Notes: generated by a model from the letters alone, not told the origin. Shown: positions 41,395-51,574, counted from the stretch's first letter. The stretch is DNA of 64,000 nt from Oscillospiraceae bacterium (GCA_900768125.1 CAAGBS010000038.1:1-64000); one strand, 5' to 3'. Made by a program: numbers and translations.

Positions 41395-44300
41395 TTACGA
41401 TTCATCTTTGATAAGCTCCCAGAACGCCCTGTCCTTGCAATAATACGGTGCGGACGAGCCCAGCTTTACAATGCTGTAATGCTTTTCCAAGCGCTTTATC
41501 TCTGTGTATAGAGTATCCTCCTGCCCCTTTGAGCTGGTGTTGAACAGCGTCTTGACCTCTTTCGGCGAAAGATCATCGACCCTGTGTACGATCCAGTTGA
41601 GGATATAGGACGAAAAGTCGTCCTCGTCGGTATGGAAATGCTTGAGGAACTGCGTTGAAAGGATAGTGCCCACGCCGAATTCTCTGCCCTCCTTAAGTAT
41701 CTTTCTAAGAGCAGGATAGCCCATTTTAAGGAAGTTGTCAGCTTCGTCAACAAGTATGAACTTTGTCATCTGACGTAACTTTCCATCGCTTATGCTATGC
41801 CCGTGCACTTGCATTTGGGAATAAAACAAATCAAGCGTCACCGCCACAACAAGATTTTGAATAAGCGGATCATATCCGCTCAAATCAATAACCGTCACGC
41901 CGTTTATAAAGTCATAGAGAGGCATAGCGGCAGAGGATTCAGGTTCGAATATTTCGAACTCCGTCAATGTGCTTAACGCAGTCGATAGGCTGTCCTCCTT
42001 GAACGAATCGCCGGAAACATAATTAGCATACACTTCGGCTAATGTAGGTGGAGTTTTATTCCATGTTGATGAATTTCCGGCATATATTCCCCTATGCTCA
42101 TATGCTTCCTTAATACTGTTGCGCAGGGCGCTTTCCTGTACAGTACCAATATGATAGGTTTTTTTTATCGTTGCCACAAAGGCATTGGCTGTGTGCAGCG
42201 GAAGCATAGGCATAAAATTTACTGGAACAGTGATCGAAAATGGATTGAACGGCAAATGATACAGCTTATACACCTTTGCTCCGGTAGCGTCTACGAAGTC
42301 CTTTTTGTTCTCGTTGTAGTCGCCCTTATAATCGAATATCAGAATGCCTAACTGATCTCCGCCGGGATTATTTTTCTGCTCCCTTACAAGCTGAGTAATA
42401 AGCGATTTTGTGAACTGCGTCTTTCCGGTTCCCATTGTGCCGATTATACCGGTATTCGGGTGCAGCACTTTATCAGTATCGTTGGGATACCAGTAAATCG
42501 GTGTGTGGTTGTTTGCGTCCTCGCCTATAAGAATTTTCATACCGTCGGGAGAGGAAACATACTCTCCCGACGATTCCGCAGGAACTTCAACCGCCTGCGG
42601 TTCAGGCTCAGATACAGGAATATCTTCGACTGCCGATGAAACCTCCGGTTCCGGCTGAATATCAACTGGCTGTTCGGGTTCTTCCGGCTCATCGTTTGCT
42701 GCGCCGACAGTAACCAGAACAGGCGTCGTCGTTTCCTCAGATTTGATGTTATCTGCAAAATCGTCATCGGCTGTTTCATCATCGCCGTCAACTTCATCGG
42801 CGTCCTCGACCGTATAGACAGGCTCAACAAATCCAGCAGAACTGAAATTACCAAGCATACTGCCGCACACATCTGACATTCCAAGCATTTCGGAATAAAT
42901 ATCATCTACCGACTTTGTGACATACTCTCTGCCGTCAGACTCAAGGAATCGCAGAACTGTTATGCCATCGTCAATTACAGCTCCCCTCTTAATGCTGCCT
43001 TTCTTAAAGGAAAGCACGATACCGTCGCCGATAGTTTCCCTGAGCGAAGATGATACAACAAAATCATCATTGAGGAGCTTCCCGCGGGTGTCGGTGTTTA
43101 CTATCTGTTCCCAGTCCTGCGATTCCCAGACGTTGTACAGATTCATCTTTTCAGCGCTTACGATAGCAAGCTGCACTATGAAATTACGATAAACCTTGTT
43201 CTGAATGAAATTCGGGCGGGCAAGCTTAAGCAAATTCTTATCGAATATCTCGCGTGTCCTCTTTATCTGCCCTTTCGCCTTAGTCAGTTCGTCATCGTTC
43301 TCGTAACCTATCTTGACTTCCAGAGGATAGAGGTGAACCAGCACCTTACCATCAGCCTTTTCAACGCCGAACATAAGCAGGTCGTCGCTTGTGGGAGCGC
43401 TCTCAAATCCAAGGTTCTTTGATGAGAATAAACCTTCCTTCTGAGCATAGCCAACAGACCCGGACACTCGCAGGATTTCTTCGAGAGAAATAGGAATCCA
43501 GGTAATATTATCGTCCTTGAGGAACGCCAGCGCCAGCTTTATAGCGGACTGAATGCTTATCTTCTCCTTTGAGAAGTTCGACTTATAGGATATCAGCTTG
43601 AGCAGCCAGTCGCCGTTTACAGCATTGAACATATCTATCATCTGGCGGACTTCTTCGCGGGTACCGGCGGTATAGCCGTTCTCGGTCAGATAATCCCTGA
43701 TGATATTTTCGTACTGCTTTGTCTTTCGGGTAACGGTTATGGAATCGTAACCGCTGGAGCTGGTGTGCTGGTCGCTGTAATGAATTATCATCACGTCCTG
43801 CTGATCGTTCTTGAAGAAATTGAGGTCAACGCGCGGGTCGATGAACACTACCCAGTTCGACGCGTCGTATGTTTTCTCGATCATTTCGGTTTCATGCTCA
43901 TCTACGCTTGTGCAGGATACAACGCCGCTCTGATAAGGATTTTGAGTACCGAAAACGTACATTGCTGAGTTATACACATCAGCGAGTTCAAGCAGCTGAT
44001 TATCTTCGCAGTTATAAAGCGTTCCGTATCCTGTGCGGTATTGCTTGGTTTGCCCGTAGTACATCGAAGTAACTCCGGACATCATGCCGTTGAGCATCGA
44101 GCCTGACCTTATGTCAGAAGCCGTAAAGAACCCCTCTTTGGATTCCTGGTCCATCTCGACAAAGGCGAGATGTGAATATCTGTACTTATCGTCCTTTATG
44201 CTGAGCTTATAGTAATTCACATTCGTCATGAAAAGGTTGATGAACTCGCTCTCGGAATAATCTTCCTTGTCGTATTTGTAGCCCAGTTCGTCCAGCATTT

Positions 44301-46794
44301 TCTTAAGGGCGGACTTGTTTGCAAGCGCCTCAAACGCATTGTAGATCTGGAAGTCGTTATATACGTTTATTGTAACCTTTGTCAATGCGGTATCCCTGTT
44401 CTGAGATACCTTTTTCAGCTCGCCGCGGAAAAACTCGACAATACCCTTGAACAGTTCAAGGCAGTTGCCCATATTTACCGCATTTATGATTATCTCATTG
44501 CCGCCCACACCATCAAACAGGTACTTGAAATGGCTCTTGAAACGCTCGATTTTGTCGCGCACAAGTCCGCTGACAAACTGGCGCTGACCCATGTACTTCT
44601 TTCTCTTTGCTGGCGCATAGATAGTCCACTGTGGTGAAACGCTCTGCTCCTGTACGCGATACAGTTCTCCCGTATCTCCCTTATGTATCAGAGGTATCAG
44701 ATTGTCTGAGGTGATTTTCTTCAGAACGTCCTCGCGGATCTCGGAGCTGCAATCTTCCTTCGCAAGCTGTAGCCGGAACGCAACGTTTAACGGGTGCAGC
44801 GGCGAAAATGCAATTTTTTCCTCGGCGGGATAGTTTACAGTCCCGAGTTTCAGGACGTTTCTCGCATAGTTCGTCAGCGGCTCGTTCTTAAGGGAATCGA
44901 ACACCTCCTGTACCGCGTCAACATACTCCTGCGCTAATTCACACAGGTCGTCATTATAATACGCAAGGCTTGGAAGTGTGGTATGCGTTCTGTAATACTC
45001 AATAAGGCTGTCAAATGCCTTGGATACTCTGTCGGGGAGTTCAAGCGGCACAGATCGCATAACGGTATCATTGATATACTCGCAGCAGGCGGCGCCGTTG
45101 TCAACAATGAATTTCTCCGTTGCGAGATTCTGTTTGAAATCTGTTGCGGTATTGTATTCATTAGTGCCGAACTGGAGCTTATTATCACCAACATACTGAA
45201 AACTGCGTTGTTCCTTTAATTTAAGCTGTTCGATTCTTACGCCCATGATTGAAACGCTCTTGGGAACATCGCTGTCAAATTCTATCGGTATCCTGTTGCC
45301 CATAATGGAAATATCGCCGCAGAACATATTGCTGTCATTAATATATTCGTTGTCAAATTTCAGCTCGTACTGCGTATTTTCATCGTCAAGGCTTATGTCA
45401 AATCCGTCACGCACAGATTCGGTAACTTTTGAGTCTCCATTACGATTGAACGTCATAACATCGGAACAGCTCAGAATCAGGCAGGAACGCTTGATTCCCG
45501 ATGTTTTGTTCGCCTTTATCTTAAACGAAGTCTGGAAAGATGGGTCGAACCACGACTTAGCGCAGCCGATTATTCCTATCCAAAAGACAAATCTATCGGT
45601 GTCATCGTTGTCATTTCGTGTGACCTTATTAGCAACTACCTTAACCAATGAATTTTCGGTGTTTGCGATATTTACGGTGATACGTCTTAAATTCTGGGTA
45701 ACCTGCGTTGCGTTCCTTGTGGCTTCGTCTGCGTCTACTGAAAGCTTAGTCTTAAAGTTGTCCGAAAAATCAATGGACACAGTAAACTGACCTGCTTTCG
45801 CCGGAGCGAAAACAAGTATGTGCTTCCTATTGCCGCGGGCGGTTTCGTTGCGGACAAAGAAGTCTTCATCTTCAATGAGTGGGTCATTGCCATTGGCGAC
45901 AGTTATCTTATTCACCTCAAGCGGCTTGCCTTTTTTCTTCTTGGCTTTCTGCGACTTGTCGGCATCAACGAAAGTTATTTCTTCGTACCACCTGCCCTGA
46001 TGCGATTCCGCCGCCCTCTTGACCTTATCTGCAAAGCTGTCTGTAAACTCCCGACCGAGGTCGTCCTCAATATTGCCATGCTTTACGCTGTTGTCGATCT
46101 GCGAGAAAAACTTGCTGTTTGCACTGATTCTGCTCAGTATTTCGCTCTCGGAGCTAAGCCCAAAAGTAGTTGCAAACTCATGGTCTTTCAGCAAGCCGAA
46201 TTTAGGATAATCGTCCTCATAAACTGCGCCTTTGTACAGTGCCTCGAGGATCTCCTCAAAATCATGCAGAGAATACGAATCGAGATAACCGGACTCCTCA
46301 ACCTTTTCAAGTGCCGAGTATAAAATCTGTTTCTCGACATTATTCATCTCGCTATGCTTTATTCTATCCTCAATGCTGCTGCAAAATCTGTTCTTGTGGA
46401 AAGGCATACCTTCCTTTTGCAGGCTTTCGGTACCGTTGGAAATACTGTCAACGGGGTTATGGCATATCAGCAGGATAGCCTTGTCCTGACAATCGTTTAT
46501 CCAGTTTCTGAGGTGAGTAAGATATGCATTGGTAACGTCGATTTCGGGAACGATAACAAGCTGAATACCTTTCACCAAAACAGACGCGGTAATAAACTCC
46601 TCGCCGTCAGATGGCAGACTGCACTCAACATATTTGTTATCCTTATGGAGCTTATCCTTAATAGAATCGTAAAGCGACTGAACATCGCCGGAATCCTCCA
46701 GCTTAAGAGTATACTTATCGCCTCTTTTAAGAGATACATCATCAAAGAACGATAAGGTCATATCAGCAAGGTAATCATAAAAGGCTCTTAACAT
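41395..46794 (-). CDS. dptH: Phosphorothioation-dependent restriction protein DptH
   Basis: A 1799-residue giant. The C-terminal third is a HerA/FtsK-like ATPase: Walker A GTMGTGKTQF near residue 1455 and Walker B TKFILVDEADNFLK near residue 1690. It is preceded by a Glu/Pro/Val-rich linker near residues 1340-1430. DptH is the motor of the DptF-G-H complex that attacks DNA lacking phosphorothioates. ATG 46794 follows GTGGAG; a GTG at 46815 is an alternative. It overlaps dptG by 20 nt. Confidence 0.93.
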   Translation of the reverse strand: MLRAFYDYLADMTLSFFDDVSLKRGDKYTLKLEDSGDVQSLYDSIKDKLHKDNKYVECSLPSDGEEFITASVLVKGIQLVIVPEIDVTNAYLTHLRNWINDCQDKAILLICHNPVDSISNGTESLQKEGMPFHKNRFCSSIEDRIKHSEMNNVEKQILYSALEKVEESGYLDSYSLHDFEEILEALYKGAVYEDDYPKFGLLKDHEFATTFGLSSESEILSRISANSKFFSQIDNSVKHGNIEDDLGREFTDSFADKVKRAAESHQGRWYEEITFVDADKSQKAKKKKGKPLEVNKITVANGNDPLIEDEDFFVRNETARGNRKHILVFAPAKAGQFTVSIDFSDNFKTKLSVDADEATRNATQVTQNLRRITVNIANTENSLVKVVANKVTRNDNDDTDRFVFWIGIIGCAKSWFDPSFQTSFKIKANKTSGIKRSCLILSCSDVMTFNRNGDSKVTESVRDGFDISLDDENTQYELKFDNEYINDSNMFCGDISIMGNRIPIEFDSDVPKSVSIMGVRIEQLKLKEQRSFQYVGDNKLQFGTNEYNTATDFKQNLATEKFIVDNGAACCEYINDTVMRSVPLELPDRVSKAFDSLIEYYRTHTTLPSLAYYNDDLCELAQEYVDAVQEVFDSLKNEPLTNYARNVLKLGTVNYPAEEKIAFSPLHPLNVAFRLQLAKEDCSSEIREDVLKKITSDNLIPLIHKGDTGELYRVQEQSVSPQWTIYAPAKRKKYMGQRQFVSGLVRDKIERFKSHFKYLFDGVGGNEIIINAVNMGNCLELFKGIVEFFRGELKKVSQNRDTALTKVTINVYNDFQIYNAFEALANKSALKKMLDELGYKYDKEDYSESEFINLFMTNVNYYKLSIKDDKYRYSHLAFVEMDQESKEGFFTASDIRSGSMLNGMMSGVTSMYYGQTKQYRTGYGTLYNCEDNQLLELADVYNSAMYVFGTQNPYQSGVVSCTSVDEHETEMIEKTYDASNWVVFIDPRVDLNFFKNDQQDVMIIHYSDQHTSSSGYDSITVTRKTKQYENIIRDYLTENGYTAGTREEVRQMIDMFNAVNGDWLLKLISYKSNFSKEKISIQSAIKLALAFLKDDNITWIPISLEEILRVSGSVGYAQKEGLFSSKNLGFESAPTSDDLLMFGVEKADGKVLVHLYPLEVKIGYENDDELTKAKGQIKRTREIFDKNLLKLARPNFIQNKVYRNFIVQLAIVSAEKMNLYNVWESQDWEQIVNTDTRGKLLNDDFVVSSSLRETIGDGIVLSFKKGSIKRGAVIDDGITVLRFLESDGREYVTKSVDDIYSEMLGMSDVCGSMLGNFSSAGFVEPVYTVEDADEVDGDDETADDDFADNIKSEETTTPVLVTVGAANDEPEEPEQPVDIQPEPEVSSAVEDIPVSEPEPQAVEVPAESSGEYVSSPDGMKILIGEDANNHTPIYWYPNDTDKVLHPNTGIIGTMGTGKTQFTKSLITQLVREQKNNPGGDQLGILIFDYKGDYNENKKDFVDATGAKVYKLYHLPFNPFSITVPVNFMPMLPLHTANAFVATIKKTYHIGTVQESALRNSIKEAYEHRGIYAGNSSTWNKTPPTLAEVYANYVSGDSFKEDSLSTALSTLTEFEIFEPESSAAMPLYDFINGVTVIDLSGYDPLIQNLVVAVTLDLFYSQMQVHGHSISDGKLRQMTKFILVDEADNFLKMGYPALRKILKEGREFGVGTILSTQFLKHFHTDEDDFSSYILNWIVHRVDDLSPKEVKTLFNTSSKGQEDTLYTEIKRLEKHYSIVKLGSSAPYYCKDRAFWELIKDES

Positions 46795-48163
46795 ATTGTG
46801 CATCTCCACTATCACTCTTTTTCTCTATGAGGTTCAGTTTCTCATAGAACTCTACGATACAATCCTTCGAGGAATTATCAAAGAACAAGCCGCGCTGCTC
46901 AAATCCCTTGAACAGGTCGTTCAGGCGCATTTTATCATTGTCGCCTATCGTGACCTTTGTCATAAGCACAAGTTGTTCCTCGGTCATTGCGAGGACATTA
47001 CCAGCCTGACCGCGCCTCTGGACAAATCCGTTCTTGCAGAAATCCATGAAACTCTTGGGGTAGGCGTCGTTCGCTCTCTTACGCTCGGTATTCATGAACT
47101 GAAGCATTATATCATCAAAAAAGCCACGTATCAGGCTGCCGATGTCTCCCTGACGATAATTATTCTCCTCATAAGAGAACCCGAACCCGTCCGAATTTGC
47201 ACATTCAGTGCGGTATCTGTTTTTCAGATTTTCTATCTCTGCGAACATCTGTGCCTTTTCTGCGTCCGGCAGAGAGTTGTATTCATTAAGCAAATCATCG
47301 TAGCAATACAGCGTTTCCGAATCAGTCTGATTGAGCATTTCAAGCAGAACTGCATGGGAAAACATTCCGTTCGCTTTGTCCTCGATGGTTTTCCAGCCGT
47401 TTTTGAACGCTTCGCGGTTCCTGGATACTTTCTCCCACTGAACGCAGAAATACAGTTTTGTGATATTTCTGTCCATGCTGCAAAAACGATTGAGATGGAG
47501 CATTACCTGACTGGTGTAGAAGAAATAATAATATGACAGCAGAAGAATTATGCTCGAAAAATCCGTATCGTCTTTCTTCGCGAGGAACTCAAAGTCCTTC
47601 GTAAAAAGCCTTTTTATCTCCGGAAACAAGGAAGCATATGAAGTCAATTTATCATCGACTTCCAACTCGGGCAGGTTCTCGATTACAAGCTTGTCCAGCA
47701 GACTGATGTTCGTATTCCTCTGCCTGCCGAGCGCGGCTTTGACGGATTCCCTGTCGCAAAGCGCAGACACAAGATACTCTGAAACATTCTGGTCTGTTGT
47801 CGTGCCTACGGCGTACTTGTAGGTATCGACATTGTTGCACACCAGCCGCGTTTCGTTCTCGAAATATATATCCTGAATTATGCTGAGGAGGGCTGTTTTA
47901 TCCTGCGTGGAAGGAAAGGATACGTTATCGCATATTTTATTAAGAACTGTTTCACGGTCAAAATTTTTCGGCTCTTTCCACCCAAAAACGGCTCTGATGA
48001 ACGGACCCAGAATATCGTCAAAGGTATCCAGTAAGTTGCTGGATGATGTATTCGACGAGAACGGGAAAAGACGATACCGGCACTTATCGTTTAAGGTAGT
48101 GTGTCTGAATGATTTTCCTGAAAAGAAAGTATTGTTGAATCTCTCATTGTCTATCCGGTACAT
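46775..48163 (-). CDS. dptG: Phosphorothioation-dependent restriction protein DptG
   Basis: A 462-residue protein matching DptG by position and general pattern (FRHTTLNDKCRYRLFPFSSN near the start). No enzymatic motif can be seen. It links DptF and DptH in the restriction complex. ATG 48163 (MYRIDNERFNNTF) follows GGAGGTGT; the longer frame from 48196 would overlap dptF. Lies 4 nt after dptF. Confidence 0.9.
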   Translation of the reverse strand: MYRIDNERFNNTFFSGKSFRHTTLNDKCRYRLFPFSSNTSSSNLLDTFDDILGPFIRAVFGWKEPKNFDRETVLNKICDNVSFPSTQDKTALLSIIQDIYFENETRLVCNNVDTYKYAVGTTTDQNVSEYLVSALCDRESVKAALGRQRNTNISLLDKLVIENLPELEVDDKLTSYASLFPEIKRLFTKDFEFLAKKDDTDFSSIILLLSYYYFFYTSQVMLHLNRFCSMDRNITKLYFCVQWEKVSRNREAFKNGWKTIEDKANGMFSHAVLLEMLNQTDSETLYCYDDLLNEYNSLPDAEKAQMFAEIENLKNRYRTECANSDGFGFSYEENNYRQGDIGSLIRGFFDDIMLQFMNTERKRANDAYPKSFMDFCKNGFVQRRGQAGNVLAMTEEQLVLMTKVTIGDNDKMRLNDLFKGFEQRGLFFDNSSKDCIVEFYEKLNLIEKKSDSGDAQYVKSLL

Positions 48164-48167
48164 TCTC

Positions 48168-49889
48168 TTACACCTCCCTGAATTCATAGCTGCCAAAAAC
48201 GGTGTATTCCAGCTGGTACTTCTTTATCTCATCGTGGCTGTAATGAAGTATGGTTATGTCGTCCTTGCTGCAATTTACCAGCCTTTTAACAAAGGAAACA
48301 AAACCCGCAAAGTGGTTGTTGTCCTGCGCAGTGGGGCGATAGCCGCTCGCGACCTTTTTCAGCATTTTGTATAAGTCGTAGTCTATTGAAATGCTTGCGG
48401 TCTGCGCTGTATCCTTCTGCTCAAAGGTCAGTGTTAAATTTGGAGTGAACTTATCAATGACAGTTACGTCCTCCGGAACTGCGGGTTTCACGCTGGGCTT
48501 GACCTCAATATTCGTTGAGATCATGTAATCTATGTTCGATGTGGGCGTGATAATATGAGAAGTATCCGACGAGCCGTTCCATTTGTATATACAGCTATTC
48601 ACTATTTTATAAATAGGCTGGAGCGATCTGATGTCATTACGCGCCGCTGCGTACACGTAGCGTATGAACTCCTCAAAGTCCGCGTCCACATCTCCAAATC
48701 CGTCTTTTCCGGATATTCTGATAAGTCTGCCGAGATACTTGAAAACGGCGTCACGCTTGGACGAAATGCCGTCATACTGGTCTTTATTTTTAAGCATATA
48801 CTCCTTGCATGGAGAATCCTCAAGGTTTTTATCGAAAATGTCGGACACCTTATCGGCAGTATTAAAACGGGTTATCAGGTCGTCAAATTCTTCGGAACGG
48901 CGGTTCAGATAATCATAGCTGTTTATATGCTGGAGCAGCATAGACACGTCCTCATGCTCATACAGCATATTCGGAATGGTGTAGTTCAGATAGTCAGAGA
49001 AAGAGTCCCTGCTTCTTGTCAGGAACTTTAACGAAAACTCCGGGAATACGCATATATCGTAGAAGAAATTCAGCAAATCACGTGTAGAAAGAATGATTTT
49101 GTCCTTAACGATAGTTTCCGTAATTACAGAAATGACGCCATCTTTGATTTTGGAGTTGCTGAGCATTTCATAATTGTACCTTACCGGACATTTGTCCAAA
49201 AATTGGCAAAGGCTGCAATGGTACTTATATGCGCTGTAAAAATGATTATTGGGCAAGTCAGTGAACACCTTATCCATGAGCTGAGATATGTACGGTGATT
49301 CGATTTTGCCGTCATTCAATCTATAAATGTGATAATCTCCGAAATTGACATGAAAGAAGATGTTGTTCTCATCAGACACCTCGCCTATGTCCGTTGAAGT
49401 AAGTATCTTATTATCCTCTACGTACTGCGCTAATTTAGTAAAGTCACTGCCCTGCTCCGATTCAAGAAAGTTGCTCAATACGCCCATGTTTATCGCAACT
49501 ATCTTCTTGCAGTTGCCATCTTCCTGAAGCCGTTCATCGCTGAACTCGCGCAAAACCTCCGCCAACGTCTGCTTTTCGTCCTTGTAGCGGTCAAAGCTTT
49601 CCGTAGCGTCATTATGTATTTCAAAGCCGTCAAGGTAGCGGTTCTCGTGATGTTTCAGATACGAAATAAGGTGGGACTTGCCATCACCTACATTTCCGCA
49701 TACCAAAACCAGGCACTTTCCCGGGAGGTTCTTTGCATGCTCGATCGTGTTAATTAAATCATCTTCAACTTTTCTGTGTATATGCATATATTGCTTGAAA
49801 TCCGAAAACTCCTTTTCGCTGTCAACGGCTTCAAGCGACGATTTCTTCAATTTTCTAAGTTCCTCAACCAATTCGCAATTATTAGACAT
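48168..49889 (-). CDS. dptF: Phosphorothioation-dependent restriction protein DptF
   Basis: A 573-residue AAA ATPase. Walker A GNVGDGKS (residues 65-72) in LVCGNVGDGKSHLISYLKHH. It has a later Cys cluster SLCQFLDKCPVRY near residue 230 that may bind metal. ATG 49889 (MSNNCELVEEL) follows GGAAAGGTGG. It is the first gene of the dptF-G-H operon and recognises DNA before DptH cleavage, by analogy with studied systems. Confidence 0.93.
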   Translation of the reverse strand: MSNNCELVEELRKLKKSSLEAVDSEKEFSDFKQYMHIHRKVEDDLINTIEHAKNLPGKCLVLVCGNVGDGKSHLISYLKHHENRYLDGFEIHNDATESFDRYKDEKQTLAEVLREFSDERLQEDGNCKKIVAINMGVLSNFLESEQGSDFTKLAQYVEDNKILTSTDIGEVSDENNIFFHVNFGDYHIYRLNDGKIESPYISQLMDKVFTDLPNNHFYSAYKYHCSLCQFLDKCPVRYNYEMLSNSKIKDGVISVITETIVKDKIILSTRDLLNFFYDICVFPEFSLKFLTRSRDSFSDYLNYTIPNMLYEHEDVSMLLQHINSYDYLNRRSEEFDDLITRFNTADKVSDIFDKNLEDSPCKEYMLKNKDQYDGISSKRDAVFKYLGRLIRISGKDGFGDVDADFEEFIRYVYAAARNDIRSLQPIYKIVNSCIYKWNGSSDTSHIITPTSNIDYMISTNIEVKPSVKPAVPEDVTVIDKFTPNLTLTFEQKDTAQTASISIDYDLYKMLKKVASGYRPTAQDNNHFAGFVSFVKRLVNCSKDDITILHYSHDEIKKYQLEYTVFGSYEFREV

Positions 49890-49925
49890 AAAGAGCCACC
49901 TTTCCATAATCGACCAATATGTAAT

Positions 49926-49970
49926 AGTATATCACATTTTGACGGTTTGTGCAAGGCGTTTTGTAAAACG
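49926..49970 (-). promoter_or_regulatory. dptF promoter and palindromic operator
   Basis: Minus strand: TTGCAC (49949-49954), 17 bp, TATACT (49926-49931). Just upstream of the -35 box lies a perfect 14-bp palindrome CGTTTTGTAAAACG (49957-49970). It is different from the dndB operators, so restriction and modification may be controlled by different regulators. Confidence 0.75.
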
Positions 49971-50050
49971 TATCAAATATAATCTATATCATTTTAGCGT
50001 TTTCGTGATTATAAACAAATCAGATGTATTATTTTGTATATTTATATCAT

Positions 50051-50079
50051 AAGCCGGACTTAAAAATGCAGTCCGGCTT
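50051..50079. terminator. Hairpin after the 50089-50451 gene
   Basis: AAGCCGGACT (50051-50060) and AGTCCGGCTT (50070-50079), 9-nt loop. It separates the small gene upstream from the dptF promoter. Confidence 0.7.
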
Positions 50080-50088
50080 ATCATAATA

Positions 50089-50451
50089 TTAACAGCCAAC
50101 TAACTCGCTGTTCCACCGAGTTATCACAGAATACGCATATTCGCTCATCGCCTGTGGGGCGTTTTTGTATTTAAGGAACATTTCCTTGTCGCCTTTCGAG
50201 AAAGCGCAAAGTCCCTCGGCTCCGTCAGTGTCCAGATACCTCAGGTTCAGCAGTTTCTTCTTTATCCCGACCTCGTTTCTGAAAGTTGGCGCTATCTCCA
50301 TACCAACTGACTTTGCATGCTGGCGCAGTATGTATGACAGCATTGCGATTTCATGGTCAGCGTCATTGACCTTTATGCCGCACGCTGTTATTCTGAAATA
50401 GCAATCCACTAATAATATTTCTTCCTCTTCTGACCAAACCGGGTTTTTCAT
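50089..50451 (-). CDS. Stand-alone domain usually found at the N-terminus of HNH nucleases
   Basis: A 120-residue protein: NPVWSEEEEILLVDCYFR at the start, then PTFRNEVGIKKKLLNLRYLD and GLCAFSKGDKEMFLKYKN. This matches, by eye, the FRNxxGxxxKLxNLRxLD module that precedes HNH catalytic domains in some restriction enzymes. No HNH domain follows: the frame stops at VGC and a hairpin comes next. It is either a free specificity domain or a remnant. It lies directly upstream of dptF on the same strand. Confidence 0.5.
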   Translation of the reverse strand: MKNPVWSEEEEILLVDCYFRITACGIKVNDADHEIAMLSYILRQHAKSVGMEIAPTFRNEVGIKKKLLNLRYLDTDGAEGLCAFSKGDKEMFLKYKNAPQAMSEYAYSVITRWNSELVGC

Positions 50452-50650
50452 ATTGCCCTCCGCGCTTTTTTAGATCGTTCAACTAGCATGTCAATATAGT
50501 TATATTATATCATTATAATGGAAGAATTTCAATACGTTTTTATAAATTGTGATGTCCTTTTAATGTTAATAAAAGCGCTGAACGCGGCAAAAGCTGTTGA
50601 ATTATTGCCTAAATTATGATACAATAGGAAATATCAAAGGTGGTGGAAAG
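50452..50650 (+). promoter_or_regulatory. Divergent intergenic region with ATP-grasp gene promoter
   Basis: TTGAAT (50597-50602), 17 bp, TACAAT (50620-50625) lies 25 bp before the ATP-grasp ATG. The rest is AT-rich, with no other signal seen. Confidence 0.65.
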
Positions 50651-51388
50651 ATGAAAGCGTATATTCAGTCAGACAAAAACGGGATTCCACGCAGTTACAA
50701 TTTCATGAATGCGTATCAGGGTTTCCGTGAAATGGGATTTGAAACAGTAATGTTCAGCAATTGCGATGAGCTTCAGGAAAGCCGTCCGGAAGACGTCGTC
50801 GTCGGGTATGTGGACACTGCCAGATATGCGCTCGGGCGCTTTGGAATCACCGCTCCCGAGATGGACTATCCCGAGGAACTGCGCGGCTATCTTGGCAGAA
50901 AAATATGGAGCGCAAGGATAAACGAGATAGCAGGCTCTCCGGAACTATGGCCTGTTTTCGTAAAGCCCGTGGAGGACAAGCAATTCACCGGCGTTGTCGT
51001 AAACTCCCCCAAAGACCTTATCGGCGCAGGGATTTACGGGCAGAATCAGCCTGTGCTATGCTCCGAGGTCGTGAATTTCGTTTCGGAATGCCGATGTTTC
51101 GTGCGGTACGGCAGAATACTTGATGTGCGTCATTACCGAGGCGACTGGCGCGTGCGCCCCGCCCCTGCAACAATAGAAGGGACGGTGCGTGATTTCACTA
51201 CCGCGCCGGCAGGGTATGCGATAGATTTCGGGCTTACCGATAAGGGAGAAACGCTGCTCATTGAGGTAAACGACGGCTACTCGCTCGGGTGTTACGGGCT
51301 GGTGTATCTTGACTACGCAAAGCTGCTTTCCGCACGCTGGGCGGAGCTTACCAGCACGACTGATGAGTGCGCGTTTGATATTTACTAA
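50651..51388 (+). CDS. ATP-grasp (R2K-clade-like) protein
   Basis: A 245-residue protein. ATG 50651 (MKAYIQSDKNGIPRSYNF) follows GGTGGAAAG. It has ATP-grasp features: WPVFVKPVEDKQFTGVVV (ATP-binding Lys), an ECRCFVRYGRILDVRHYRGDWR central strand pair, and LLIEVNDGYSLGCYGL (metal-binding Glu/Asn near the end). R2K-type ATP-grasp enzymes ligate an amino group to a carboxylate and are common in phages and conflict islands. It is the last gene before the right end of the island; its own terminator follows. Confidence 0.78.
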   Translation: MKAYIQSDKNGIPRSYNFMNAYQGFREMGFETVMFSNCDELQESRPEDVVVGYVDTARYALGRFGITAPEMDYPEELRGYLGRKIWSARINEIAGSPELWPVFVKPVEDKQFTGVVVNSPKDLIGAGIYGQNQPVLCSEVVNFVSECRCFVRYGRILDVRHYRGDWRVRPAPATIEGTVRDFTTAPAGYAIDFGLTDKGETLLIEVNDGYSLGCYGLVYLDYAKLLSARWAELTSTTDECAFDIY

Positions 51389-51482
51389 GGTGAACGTTAC
51401 TAAGGAGCTTGACAAGTTCAAAAGGTGACCATCTAACTGCTCTTTGGCAAAGATGCTCTAAACGCACAGGAAAATCACAGCA

Positions 51483-51523
51483 AAAATCCGAGGACTACAC
51501 TGCCTCGGATTTTATTTATTTTG
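51483..51523 (+). terminator. Intrinsic terminator of the ATP-grasp gene
   Basis: AAAATCCGAGG (51483-51493) and CCTCGGATTTT (51503-51513), then ATTTATTTTG. The perfect 11-bp stem works on both strands. Confidence 0.9.
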
Positions 51524-51543
51524 TTTTTCAGCAAGTGCGTTTT

Positions 51544-51574
51544 TTGCCCACAATTTTGCCCACACTTGCCCACA
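51544..51574 (+). repeat. Right-end arm repeats (TTGCCCACA x3)
   Basis: TTGCCCACA at 51544-51552, 51556-51564 and 51566-51574, in the same orientation as the two copies at the left end and about 110-140 bp inside the right attachment core. Likely arm-type sites for the island integrase. Confidence 0.65.
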
